From Paenibacillus sp. A3 (lineage in GTDB: Bacteria > Bacillota > Bacilli > Paenibacillales > NBRC-103111): DNA of 64,000 nt. Location of the stretch: contig NZ_JTHN01000087.1 in the NCBI RefSeq assembly GCF_001399685.1, forward strand, positions 1 through 64,000, in the 5' to 3' direction. Numbering within the stretch: the stretch's first letter is position 1; the number at the start of each line of letters is the position of its first letter. The notes under the pieces were generated by a model. The model worked only from the letters and a program-made list of their open reading frames with translations. It was not told the origin of the DNA and searched no databases. Below, in pieces: positions 19,596-29,095 of this stretch. Both the position numbers and the translations under genes were made by a program.

Positions 19596-20741
19596 ATGGC
19601 GGTGAAGTATGTTTTGAAAATAAGAATCTGCCACATAAGTGAAGCAACTTCAGGTGGTGTTTTAACGCACTTAACTCAGCTTGCAGAAAACTTGGATGCT
19701 GACGTTTTCGAACAATCCTTTATACTTTCCTCAAAAAAAAACTCAACATTGTCTCAAACTAACTCTTTTTTGGGACATCCATTGTTTATAGTTGATATGG
19801 CTAGGACTATATCACCGCGGGCTGACTTGCAAAGTTTATTTCAATTAATAAAAATTCTCAAGACCAATAAATTTGATATTATACATTGTCATAGTTCAAA
19901 AGCAGGCGTATTAGGAAGAATGGCAGCATACATGACCGGGTGCAAAATTATTTATTACACTCCTCATTCTTTTTCATTTAATATTTTTAATTCGAAACTA
20001 AAAAATGCATTCTATGCATTTGTTGAAAAAATTATGGCCTTGTTTACAACCAAAGTCATATGTGTATCCGTAGGTGAATTTCATTTAGCATTACAAATGA
20101 AAGTCTCAGATGAAAAAAAAATGGTTGTTATCCCCAATGGTGTTGAGCTTAAGAAAGAAGGTATGACTCGTGAAAAAAAGAATTTGCCTGAAATCAAGGG
20201 GATTGCTTATTCAAAGAAAGTAATAGGATTTGTTGGAAGATTAAGTATTCAGAAGAATCCCGAAATGATCATAAGGGCAATTGAAAAAATAAAAATGGAT
20301 GATGTTCTCTTGCTTATTATGGGAACAGGTCCTTTAGAAAAAAGTTTAATTGAATTAGTAAATTTACTTGGTGTATCTGACAGAATATTTTTCCTTGGAG
20401 AAATACCCAATGTCAGGGAGATACTTGGATCCTGCAACATATTTGTCAGCACCTCGCTTTGGGAAAGTATGCCTTATGCTATTTTAGAAGCTATGGACGA
20501 AGAAATTCCTGTTATTGCAACGGAAATATCAGGTGTTACAGATATTGTTAAAAACAATATCACAGGTATTCTCGTTCCGCCTAATGATTACGAGAAATTG
20601 GCTAGTGTAATAGAGGAGCTACTTCTAGACAGTGATAAACAAGAAAAATTAACTCAAAATGCAAAAAAAATAATAAATCAAGAATACAATATTGAAAATA
20701 TGATAGAAAAACTAAAACATCTTTATCTATCTGCTCCTTAG
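19596..20741 (+). CDS. Family 4 glycosyltransferase
   Basis: A 381-residue GT-B fold enzyme with an N-terminal acceptor domain (ICHISEATSGGVLTHLTQLA, DIIHCHSSKAGVLGRMAAY) and a C-terminal donor domain (VIGFVGRLSIQKNPEM, LLIMGTGPLE). The EX7E-type motif lies in ESMPYAILEAMDEEIP. The ATG at 19596 lacks a clear ribosome site. An in-frame TTG at 19614, preceded by GGTGAAG, would give a start MKIRICHIS that fits the family better, so the first six residues are doubtful. The sequence is AT-rich, as is the whole cluster. Confidence 0.88.
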   Translation: MAVKYVLKIRICHISEATSGGVLTHLTQLAENLDADVFEQSFILSSKKNSTLSQTNSFLGHPLFIVDMARTISPRADLQSLFQLIKILKTNKFDIIHCHSSKAGVLGRMAAYMTGCKIIYYTPHSFSFNIFNSKLKNAFYAFVEKIMALFTTKVICVSVGEFHLALQMKVSDEKKMVVIPNGVELKKEGMTREKKNLPEIKGIAYSKKVIGFVGRLSIQKNPEMIIRAIEKIKMDDVLLLIMGTGPLEKSLIELVNLLGVSDRIFFLGEIPNVREILGSCNIFVSTSLWESMPYAILEAMDEEIPVIATEISGVTDIVKNNITGILVPPNDYEKLASVIEELLLDSDKQEKLTQNAKKIINQEYNIENMIEKLKHLYLSAP

Positions 20742-20801
20742 ATTTTTTAAACGGATTTTTGAATTAGTTTGTATAAACTCACGAAATAGGTGTTCATTAC
20801 A

Positions 20802-22820
20802 ATGAAAAAGGAATCTCCGTTAGTTTCTGTAGTTATACCTTGTTTTAATTATGGAAACTATATTAAGGAAACCATTGATTCAGTTTTGTCATCGTATTAT
20901 AACAACATCGAAATAATTGTCGTTAATGATGGTTCGACCGATCAAGAGACATTTGAAGTTCTACAACAACTTGAGTTAAATACAAAATTAAAAATTATAC
21001 ATCAGGATAATAAAGGACTTCCAGCGGCAAGGAACACTGGAATAAGAGAGTCCCTAGGAGAATATATATTACCTTTAGATGCTGATGATCTAATTCAACC
21101 TTCTTTTATAACGAAGGGCGTCTGGCTGTTGGAAAAGGAATCGACGATAGGATTTGTTTATTCATTAGTACAATTGTTTGGGGAAATTAATGAGCTCTGG
21201 ATCACCGAACCCTTTGATCCAGATATACTGTTACATCATAATTATATCCCTGCAACTGCTCTTTATAGAAAAACAATGTGGGAGCAAGTTGGCGGTTATG
21301 ATGAATCGATGACTATGGGATACGAAGATTGGGAATTTTGGATTAGATCCTTTTCTTTTGGATGGAAGGGGAGAAGAATAAATGAAGCTCTGTTTTTATA
21401 TCGGAAACATGGCGTTTCAATGTTATCTGACTCAAGATTAAGACATAATGAAATTGTAAGTTATATAAAAGAAAAACATACGAATTTATATACATTTAAG
21501 TGGCAATTTAAACTTTGTAATAAATATGTACTACGGAAAAGTTATAAAATAATTTTTAGAGCTTTACAATTCTTTAAAAGTTTTTTGAGGAAGAATAAAT
21601 ATTTGAAAAAATTAAAGAAAGTAAATATAAAACCCTTAAATATAACAACCAACAAAAGTTATAATAAAAAGGTGCTTTATATCTCAGGAAACCAAGATAA
21701 AATACAGGTAGTCTATATTCTTCCTTGGCTTAAGGTTGGAGGCGTTGAAAAAGTATTTCTTGATCTGTTTAAAAATATAGATCGAAGCAGATTTTCTATC
21801 ACTTTAATGACAAGTATAAAAGATGTAAACGAGTGGGAAGATAAATTTAAAGAAGTTGTAGATCAAATATTCCATTTAGCAGCTTTTACTAATGATGAAA
21901 ATGAAATGGTGCAATTTTTGTTGGATTATGTTAGTGTGAATGAAGTTCAGTGCATTCACATTAGTAATACACAATTTGGATATCGTGTTTCTAAAATATT
22001 GAGAAGTTCTTTTCCTAATGTCAAACTATTAGATACTTTGCATATGGAAGAACCTTATGAACCTTGGGACTATTTTAGGTTTAGTCAATCTTTTTCAATA
22101 AATTTTCATAAGAGAGTTGTAATTACTCAATTTTTATCAGAAAGACTAGTTGGATTTTATAAAGAGAGTGCCGATAAAGTGGTTGTTATTGAAAATGGAA
22201 TTAGTATGCAGAATGCTAATTTTAGTGCCAGTGACACAAATGAAAAAAAATATATTGTATTTGCTGGTAGGCTAGTGAAACAAAAACAACCACTATTATT
22301 TATAGATATTGCTCACAAACTTCTTGAAATGAAACCCGAAACAAGATTTCTTTTAATTGGTGATGGACCACTTTATAAAAAAGCAAAAGAGAAAATTGTG
22401 CGGCTGGGATTGACAAACTCCATAACACTAATGGGCTATCAAGAAAAAGTTAAACAATTATTGCTGGAAAAAGCTTCGATTTTTATTGCGCCATCGTTAA
22501 TGGAGGGTTTGCCAATAGTAGGGATCGAAGCAATGGCTAGTAAAGCGGCTGTGGTTGCTTCAGACGTTAGAGGTTGGAGTGATTTGATCAGCACAGGAAT
22601 AAATGGTTTTCTGGTAGCGCAAGATGACATTCATGCTTATGTTGAAATTATTACAAAATTAATGAATGATGATGAATTCAAACAAAAAATAGTATCTAAT
22701 GCATTCCAAACTGTTATGGAAAAGTACACTGCGGAATCAATGTCTCGTAAGTACCAAGATGTATACGACAAGTTAATACAATCAAATAAAGGAGAGGATT
22801 GTTATTATGGATCATATTGA
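20802..22820 (+). CDS. Bifunctional glycosyltransferase, GT2-GT4 fusion
   Basis: A 672-residue protein with two transferase domains. Residues about 4-225 are GT2: SVVIPCFNYGNYIKETIDS, IIVVNDGSTD, GLPAARNTGI, LDADD, GYEDWEFW. After a Lys/Asn-rich linker, residues about 300-670 are GT4: VVYILPWLKVGGVEKVFLDL, YIVFAGRLVKQKQPLLF, LLIGDGPLY, and PSLMEGLPIVGIEAMA as the donor-site motif. It probably adds two successive sugars. The ATG at 20802 is preferred over the one at 20790 because it starts the domain directly and follows AGGTG. It overlaps the methyltransferase gene by 14 bases. Confidence 0.88.
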   Translation: MKKESPLVSVVIPCFNYGNYIKETIDSVLSSYYNNIEIIVVNDGSTDQETFEVLQQLELNTKLKIIHQDNKGLPAARNTGIRESLGEYILPLDADDLIQPSFITKGVWLLEKESTIGFVYSLVQLFGEINELWITEPFDPDILLHHNYIPATALYRKTMWEQVGGYDESMTMGYEDWEFWIRSFSFGWKGRRINEALFLYRKHGVSMLSDSRLRHNEIVSYIKEKHTNLYTFKWQFKLCNKYVLRKSYKIIFRALQFFKSFLRKNKYLKKLKKVNIKPLNITTNKSYNKKVLYISGNQDKIQVVYILPWLKVGGVEKVFLDLFKNIDRSRFSITLMTSIKDVNEWEDKFKEVVDQIFHLAAFTNDENEMVQFLLDYVSVNEVQCIHISNTQFGYRVSKILRSSFPNVKLLDTLHMEEPYEPWDYFRFSQSFSINFHKRVVITQFLSERLVGFYKESADKVVVIENGISMQNANFSASDTNEKKYIVFAGRLVKQKQPLLFIDIAHKLLEMKPETRFLLIGDGPLYKKAKEKIVRLGLTNSITLMGYQEKVKQLLLEKASIFIAPSLMEGLPIVGIEAMASKAAVVASDVRGWSDLISTGINGFLVAQDDIHAYVEIITKLMNDDEFKQKIVSNAFQTVMEKYTAESMSRKYQDVYDKLIQSNKGEDCYYGSY

Positions 22821-23940
22821 GCGCATGAATCCATTTTTAAATCAAAATGATTTGATGTTTCCTGAACATTATGGCAGATATATGTTCGCTTTGCAATTTT
22901 GCAATGATAAAAAAGTTGTCGATTGTTCTTGTGGAAATGGCTATGGTAGCTACTATTTGGCGTTAAATGGCGCAGGATCTGTTGAAGGAATAGATATTTC
23001 GAAAGAAGCTATCGATTTTTGTAAAACCCATTACAAAGCAAATAATTTAACATATACTTTGGGCAATGCGCTTGATTTACAATTTATTGAGGATCATTCT
23101 GTTGACACATACGTTTGTTTTGAGACTATTGAACATATTGAAGGGGTAGACTCTTTATTAAGTGAAATAAAGAGAGTTTTAAAAAAGGATGGCCGATTAA
23201 TTATTTCATGTCCAAATGATAATATTTTTAACCCTGATAACCCCTTTCATGTTGATATATATAATAAAAATAAATTTATTAGCTTGGTTGAAAAGTATTT
23301 TAGTACCACATCGTTATGGGTGCAAAACAATACTACCGGTACTTCAATAATGAGGCCGGAACATGTACTAGATGCCAGTGTAAATCAATCGGCTGTACTA
23401 AGTAATGCACATCCAATAACTCCTAAGGATGATGAACAGGCTGATACATGGATTTTGGTTTGCAGTGATACTGATTTAGAAATACCGTCCGTTCCAGTAA
23501 TATCATTTTTCACAACATATAGCCAATATGTTAAAGAAGTTCAGGATACCATAAATTCTTTGTATAAAGAAAATCAAAAATTATCAAATGCATGGAATTT
23601 TCAAGTTGAGCTTATTAAAAAATTAGAAGATGAAAATTCGAGATTAGCTATCGCTTGGAATGAACAAGTTGAATTTATCAAAAAAATGGAAGCTGAAAAC
23701 TCTAAATTATCTAAAGCGTGGGAGGAACATACGCAAACAATAACTGAATATTCCCAAACAATTAAAATACACGAAGAGCAATTGAAAGATTATAAATTAG
23801 AAAATGAGAAATTGGCCGAGGCTTGGAATAGGCATACCGAATATATTAAAAACTTAGAAGAAAACAATAAAAAACTATCAGAAGCATGGGAAATTCATAC
23901 GAGTTATATAAAAAAATTAGAAGAAAAATTATCAAAATAA
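22807..23940 (+). CDS. SAM-dependent methyltransferase with C-terminal coiled-coil repeats
   Basis: A 377-residue protein in two parts. Residues about 10-225 are a class I methyltransferase: VVDCSCGNGYGSYYLALNG (motif I), VEGIDISKEAI, and VDTYVCFETIEHIEGVDSLL with ALDLQF near the SAM site. Residues 255-377 are five repeats of the form ENxKLxxAWxxxxxYIKKLE, four near 21 residues and one expanded to 35, all multiples of seven. This predicts a continuous coiled coil. AAAGGAG sits before the ATG. Placement just upstream of an ABC exporter with a Wzt ATPase suggests chain-end methylation, with the coil as a spacer, by analogy with WbdD. The sugar that is methylated is unknown. Confidence 0.88.
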   Translation: MDHIERMNPFLNQNDLMFPEHYGRYMFALQFCNDKKVVDCSCGNGYGSYYLALNGAGSVEGIDISKEAIDFCKTHYKANNLTYTLGNALDLQFIEDHSVDTYVCFETIEHIEGVDSLLSEIKRVLKKDGRLIISCPNDNIFNPDNPFHVDIYNKNKFISLVEKYFSTTSLWVQNNTTGTSIMRPEHVLDASVNQSAVLSNAHPITPKDDEQADTWILVCSDTDLEIPSVPVISFFTTYSQYVKEVQDTINSLYKENQKLSNAWNFQVELIKKLEDENSRLAIAWNEQVEFIKKMEAENSKLSKAWEEHTQTITEYSQTIKIHEEQLKDYKLENEKLAEAWNRHTEYIKNLEENNKKLSEAWEIHTSYIKKLEEKLSK

Positions 23941-23967
23941 TTTCCGATATAAAATTTGAGGTGCATG

Positions 23968-26061
23968 ATGAGAATTTGTTATGTTTCTTTTGAATACCCC
24001 CCCCAATTCGGTGGGGGGATTGGTACTTACGTTGGCAATATTAGTCGAAATTTGGCGAGCCAAGGTCATGAAATACATGTATTAACTTTTAATCCTGAAA
24101 ATTTACCAGATCAAGAAAATATATTAGGTGTGAATGTTCATAGAATTAAAATGGATGGACCGCAGATGGAAGTGATTAACAATGCGGATTCGGCGAATTT
24201 GTCAACTCTTTTATATTGGTCACATTATAGTGAAAAAGTGTATTGGAAGTTAAAAGAACTTACTAATCGCTATTCGTTCGATATTGTGGAGTTCTGTGAT
24301 TATAGAGGCGAAGGTTATTTTTCAATGCTTGCAAAAAGAACTCGTGGAGAGTTCCGAAATACAAAATTAATTGTAAGACTTCATACTCCTCTATTTGTAT
24401 TAAATAAGTATAATAGCGTAATAAATGATCCAGGCATGGAGCAGCTTGTACAATTCGAAAACTTCTCAATGCTTTTGGCTGATGAAGTTGTCTCCCCATC
24501 GAATGTGCTTGCGAAAATGACTGTCCAAGAGCTAGCATTAAAGAAAAACATTGAAATAGTTCCGCACCCGATAGATATTGAGTCTATTGCAATAAATGAC
24601 TACGTAGATAGTAATACACTTTTATATGTTGGGAGATTAGAATTAAGAAAAGGTGTTAAAGATCTAGTAATCGCCACGATTAATTTAATGACTAAATATC
24701 CAGAGCTAGAATTGAAATTTATTGGTGGGGATACTAATTCAGCTCCAGACGGGAGTTCGATGAAGCTTCATCTTCAGTCATTAATTCCAAAAGAACTCAA
24801 AAAGAGAGTACATTTTATAGATCGTTTGCCTAGAGAAGAAGTGTTGAAAGAATACAGTAAGTCAAAGGTAAGCATTTTTCCATCACTTTTTGAAAACTTT
24901 CCGAATGTTTGTTTGGAGGCGATGGCCTCTTCGGTACCAGTAATTGTATCGGATTTCAGTGGTATGGCTGAAATGGTTGAAGATAAAAAATCCGGTATTA
25001 TTTTTGAGGCGGGAAATATAAAGGATCTGCTTGAAAAATTAGAATACGTATGTAAGCTTTCTTTTGAGGAACGCAAAAATATGGGCTTACATGCTAGAAA
25101 AAGAGTAGAGGATCATTATAGCGTACAAGCTATTAATAAATTACAAGAAAATTATTTTAATAACTTAAAAGGGATTTCCAAAAAGAACAGAAGTACAAAT
25201 TATGAAAAAGGACTTGTTTCTGTAATTATTCCTTGTTATAACCATGGAAAATTTATTGAAGAAACTATTGAAAGTATTAAGAAAAACACCTATAAAAATT
25301 TTGAGATTATAATTGTTAATGACGGATCCACAGATGAGGAAACTTTAAAAGTATTAGACCATGTTGAAAAAAGTGGTGTTAAAGTTCTGCATCAAGAAAA
25401 TTCCGGTCTATCAGCAGCAAGAAATACAGGTATAAATACTGCTATCGGCGAATTTATCCTTCCTTTAGATGCGGATGATATTATCGATCCTTTATTTTTT
25501 GAAAAAACGGTGGAAGCTATTCAAAAAGATGAGAATATAGGATTTGTTTATACTTACGTCCAATTTTTTGGCGCGGCAAGTGGAATATGGAAGACTCCGG
25601 AATTTGACCCTAATCTATTATTAATATCTAACCTGTGCGTAGCTTCATCACTATTTCGGCACGATGCCTTTGACCAGATTGGCGGTTATAAAGAAGATAT
25701 GACTTTTGGTTTTGAGGACTGGGATTTTTGGATTTACATGGTGGAAAATGGTTGGAAAGGAAAGTGCATTCCTGAACCGTTGTTTTTCTACCGCAAACAT
25801 CAAGAATCTATGTTATCAAATTCTCAGAAAAACCGCTCCTATCTGATTGAAAAACTTGTTGAACATCATTATACAAGCTATCAAAAATCTTTAAGCTACG
25901 TCGTAGTGGAAAAGGACAAAATGTTTTTTGATGCTCATATGTCAAACTATTATAATTTTAGCGAATTAAATTCAATAAAAGGATCAAAAGCTTGGAAGTT
26001 TGTCATTACTTTTAGAAAAATTAAAGACAGAGTTCGCAAAGTTTTGGGAGGAAGACGATGA
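23968..26061 (+). CDS. Bifunctional glycosyltransferase, GT4-GT2 fusion
   Basis: A 697-residue protein with the two domain types of the 20802 gene in reverse order. Residues about 1-390 are GT4, opening with the glycine-rich YPPQFGGGIGTYVGNI and with LLYVGRLELRKGVKDLV and SLFENFPNVCLEAMA. Residues about 415-690 are GT2: SVIIPCYNHGKFIEETIES, IIIVNDGSTDEET, GLSAARNTGI, LDADD and GFEDWDFW. The ATG at 23968 is taken because GAGGTG lies 4 bases upstream; the frame also has a neighbouring ATG at 23965. It overlaps the permease gene by 4 bases (ATGA), showing translational coupling. Confidence 0.88.
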   Translation: MRICYVSFEYPPQFGGGIGTYVGNISRNLASQGHEIHVLTFNPENLPDQENILGVNVHRIKMDGPQMEVINNADSANLSTLLYWSHYSEKVYWKLKELTNRYSFDIVEFCDYRGEGYFSMLAKRTRGEFRNTKLIVRLHTPLFVLNKYNSVINDPGMEQLVQFENFSMLLADEVVSPSNVLAKMTVQELALKKNIEIVPHPIDIESIAINDYVDSNTLLYVGRLELRKGVKDLVIATINLMTKYPELELKFIGGDTNSAPDGSSMKLHLQSLIPKELKKRVHFIDRLPREEVLKEYSKSKVSIFPSLFENFPNVCLEAMASSVPVIVSDFSGMAEMVEDKKSGIIFEAGNIKDLLEKLEYVCKLSFEERKNMGLHARKRVEDHYSVQAINKLQENYFNNLKGISKKNRSTNYEKGLVSVIIPCYNHGKFIEETIESIKKNTYKNFEIIIVNDGSTDEETLKVLDHVEKSGVKVLHQENSGLSAARNTGINTAIGEFILPLDADDIIDPLFFEKTVEAIQKDENIGFVYTYVQFFGAASGIWKTPEFDPNLLLISNLCVASSLFRHDAFDQIGGYKEDMTFGFEDWDFWIYMVENGWKGKCIPEPLFFYRKHQESMLSNSQKNRSYLIEKLVEHHYTSYQKSLSYVVVEKDKMFFDAHMSNYYNFSELNSIKGSKAWKFVITFRKIKDRVRKVLGGRR

Positions 26062-26858
26062 CGTCTATACTTCGCAATTTATTTAACCATCGCAACTTGT
26101 TGTTTCAATTCATTCAAAGAGATATAGTAGCCAGATACAGAGGATCTTATTTAGGGTTGGTTTGGACACTCATTCAACCTCTCGTAATGTTAGTTGTTTA
26201 CTCCTTCGTATTCTCGGTTATATTTAAGGTGAAATGGGGAAATGCAGAGGGGGTTTCTAAACTCGATTTTGCAATGGTTACCTTTGCAGGGCTAATTATA
26301 TTTCAAATTTTCTCGGAACCGATGTACCGATCAACGGCTATCCTATCTGCAAATAGTAACTATGTTAAAAGAGTTGTTTTCCCGCTTGAAATTCTTCCTA
26401 CATCTGCAGTATTCAGTTCTTTTGTGCTTAACTGTTTTAGTATGGCAATTCTTTTTGGTGCTTTAATATTTTATCAATATCCAGTGGGATGGAATGCTCT
26501 TTTCCTTCCCGTAATCTTGATCCCATTGTTGTTGTTTACATTAGGGTTTAGTTATATAGTAACCACATTAGGAATATTTTTTAAAGACTTGGGGCAAGCA
26601 ATGAGTATTATTATGAATATTTTGTTTTATATTTCGCCTGTTTTTTATCCTATTACTGCTGTCCCAAAAGAATTTCAGATTTATATGATGTTTAACCCGC
26701 TTACTTTTTTTGTTGAATCTTTTAGAGCGGTGGTTATTTATAATAGTCAGCCTAATTGGAGTAATTATTGTGTATTACTTGCAATCAGTATCGTGATCTT
26801 TATATTTGGGAGTACTTTGTTTAACAAAACTAAGGAGACGTTTTCAGATGTCATCTGA
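26058..26858 (+). CDS. wzm: ABC-2 type polysaccharide export permease (Wzm-like)
   Basis: A 266-residue membrane protein with six hydrophobic segments. The N-terminal LLFQFIQRDIVARYRGSYLG and LGLVWTLIQPLVMLVVYSFV are the hallmark of ABC-2 polysaccharide and teichoic acid exporters. It overlaps the upstream glycosyltransferase by ATGA and the downstream ATPase gene by 11 bases. With that ATPase it should flip the lipid-linked glycan to the outer face of the cytoplasmic membrane. Confidence 0.93.
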   Translation: MTSILRNLFNHRNLLFQFIQRDIVARYRGSYLGLVWTLIQPLVMLVVYSFVFSVIFKVKWGNAEGVSKLDFAMVTFAGLIIFQIFSEPMYRSTAILSANSNYVKRVVFPLEILPTSAVFSSFVLNCFSMAILFGALIFYQYPVGWNALFLPVILIPLLLFTLGFSYIVTTLGIFFKDLGQAMSIIMNILFYISPVFYPITAVPKEFQIYMMFNPLTFFVESFRAVVIYNSQPNWSNYCVLLAISIVIFIFGSTLFNKTKETFSDVI

Positions 26859-28140
26859 TGTAGTTATTGATGTTAAGAATATTACAAAAATTTATAAAAT
26901 GTATGATAAACCTTCTGATCGCATGGTAGAATGGCTATTTGGAACCAAACGAGGGAAGGAAGTAGTATCGCTTAATGATATTTCGTTTCAAGTAAAAAAA
27001 GGACAGACCGTTGGTATAATTGGTCGAAACGGAGCTGGTAAATCGACTATTCTACAAATTATAGCGGGAACACTCTCTCCCAGTTCCGGAACTGTATCGA
27101 TTCGAGGGCGCGTAGTAGCTTTGCTTGAGTTGGGTGCAGGATTCAACATGGAGTTTACAGGAGAAGAAAATGTATTTTTGTATGGATCTATACTTGGGCT
27201 CACAAAACAAGAAATAAAACAACGATATAAACAAATATTAGATTTTGCAGAAATCGGAGATTTTATTAATTATCCCGTTAAAACATATTCGTCGGGTATG
27301 TTTGTTCGGCTTGCCTTTGCAGTGGCAATCAATGTTAACCCTGAAATCTTAATAGTAGATGAAGCTCTTAGTGTAGGAGATGTTCAGTTTCAACACAAAT
27401 GTATGGCTAAATTAAGGGAGCTTCAACGTAATGGTTGTACAATACTATTTGTAAGTCATGATATTGATTCTGTAAAAAGTTTGTGTGATTATGCAATCCT
27501 CTTATACAAAGGAAAGTTGCACTCTCAAGGGATAGCAGCCGATATTGCTAGTAATTATATGGAACTTATACACCTTGAGCAACTAGAAAAAAGGACTAGC
27601 CAAAATCTAAATTCTAATTCCGTTTATAAAGTGGAAGATGACAGTCTAGATTGGTCTTTGGAAACTTTTGAGGGCTCTGAAAGACATGGATTAGGTGAGG
27701 GGAAATTCGTTAGAGTTTTATTAGAAGATGCTTCAGGAAGAGCTCTTGACAATATAGAGTTTGGTGAAAAGCTAAATGTTAAGTTGCTTGTAGAATATTT
27801 TAATGATGTTTCCACCGAAATTAACGTTGGTTTATTATTCCGCGATGATAAAGGTATTGATATGCTAGGAGATGATAGTTGGAATCATAAGGTATTACTA
27901 CCTCCCGGTAAGCAAGGTTCAAGATTTATACTTAATTTTGAATTTCCAAATGTTTGTTTAAAACCAGGCACTTATTCTGTAACTGTAGCATTAGGAGCTA
28001 TGAGTGAAGATCACTTAACTTGGAATGATTATTATTATGACTGGATCGATAGGGCAAAGATTTTAACAGTGAGAAATAAAGAAAATATAAGAGTATGGAG
28101 TAAGGTATTGTTACCTGCAAAAGTATATATTGAGAACTAG
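26848..28140 (+). CDS. wzt: ABC exporter ATPase with C-terminal carbohydrate-binding domain (Wzt-like)
   Basis: A 430-residue protein. Residues about 5-245 are an ABC ATPase with Walker A GRNGAGKST, signature YSSGMFVRLAFA and Walker B ILIVDEAL. Residues about 275-430 form a separate beta-rich domain (FGEKLNVKLLVEYF, GTYSVTVALGAM) of the Wzt_C type. In E. coli O9a/O8 Wzt this domain recognises the modified end of the finished chain. The ATG at 26848 follows AAGGAGA by nine bases; the in-frame ATG at 26806 lies inside the permease gene. The presence of a Wzt_C domain suggests a capping step, and the methyltransferase at 22807 is the obvious candidate. Confidence 0.92.
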   Translation: MSSDVVIDVKNITKIYKMYDKPSDRMVEWLFGTKRGKEVVSLNDISFQVKKGQTVGIIGRNGAGKSTILQIIAGTLSPSSGTVSIRGRVVALLELGAGFNMEFTGEENVFLYGSILGLTKQEIKQRYKQILDFAEIGDFINYPVKTYSSGMFVRLAFAVAINVNPEILIVDEALSVGDVQFQHKCMAKLRELQRNGCTILFVSHDIDSVKSLCDYAILLYKGKLHSQGIAADIASNYMELIHLEQLEKRTSQNLNSNSVYKVEDDSLDWSLETFEGSERHGLGEGKFVRVLLEDASGRALDNIEFGEKLNVKLLVEYFNDVSTEINVGLLFRDDKGIDMLGDDSWNHKVLLPPGKQGSRFILNFEFPNVCLKPGTYSVTVALGAMSEDHLTWNDYYYDWIDRAKILTVRNKENIRVWSKVLLPAKVYIEN

Positions 28141-28393
28141 ATGCTATTTATTATTTGGAATCCGCGGCTAAGAACGTAAAAAAAGATATCGAAGCTAGAC
28201 AATAAGGGTGTCTCTCATTTTCATAAGAATACGTGCTTATAACCAAGAATTTTTTTGAAATAAAGATGCCCTTTTTCGTGCATAATAGATGTGAGATGAA
28301 TCTTAATTATTTAAAGATGAGAATCTGCTTGGTGAAGCGGCAGCGCAGGCATCGTGGATAACCATTAGGTTCATCGTCCCGAGCTGGTCATTC

Positions 28394-28630
28394 GCATTCG
28401 CTTCGCTTACTGCGGAACAGTTCTATAGTAGAGCCGGAATCGAGCGCTTCTGTAGCTTGTCGCAAAGAGGACCTCCGACTTTTAACGATCGCGAGCGGAA
28501 CGGCGATATTCTCTCACGAACGGTCAGATTGTTGAGCAAGAAGCTACTCTTGAAAGATAAGGTCTACCTTGAGAGAATTGAACGTGCAGTTGAGATGGAC
28601 ATAGCCCCTTTTTACCCAATTAAGATATAA
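28394..28630 (+). pseudogene. Probable transposase fragment
   Basis: An open stretch of 78 residues without its own start, ending at TAA 28628-28630. It reads EQFYSRAGIERFCSLSQRG and resembles the AIERFFSRLK-type C-terminal region of DDE transposases. It is richer in GC than its neighbours and has no ribosome site. I cannot name the IS family. The gap 28141-29095 otherwise holds only this piece and the next fragment. Confidence 0.35.
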
Positions 28631-28705
28631 GCCCCTCACATATCACAATAGGCATGTATTTTGTTTAGGGCCGAAAGGCTTAACCAAAAGAAGGAAAATG
28701 ATGTG

Positions 28706-28790
28706 TATGGTAACCATCTATTTCAAAAAGGACAGATGTCCTTCGCGGTTTAGTTCACAGGGTACACCATTAAAAAGCTGCGTGTTTATT
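28706..28790 (+). pseudogene. Possible IS1182-type transposase fragment
   Basis: A short stretch reads MVTIYFKKDRCPSRF and then SSQGTPLKSC. This recalls the FKKEDCxxCxxRxxCT zinc-type segment of IS1182-like transposases, with two of the cysteines lost. It is very short and the call rests on one motif. Confidence 0.3.
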
Positions 28791-29095
28791 CCAATTACAA
28801 TCCTTACGAGTTATGGAAGATAGAAAAACCACTAACCCTTTGACGAAACCATTTGCATGCTGGGGTTACGGTTAAAAACCGTGGATTTTTAGTTATTAAT
28901 CTTCGACAAAGACTCTATATTGTTTGCAGTTTGTTGCAGTGTTTTTGCTGTAAGTTTTTATTATGCTTATTAAATAGGCAGTTCTCATGTTTAATTATGT
29001 CGGTATTAGAAGAACTATGTCGTTTACCTTTACTATTAAATGCTGTATTCTTAGAGAAGGTAAATATTATAAATTGGATACGGGGTAGAGAAGGT

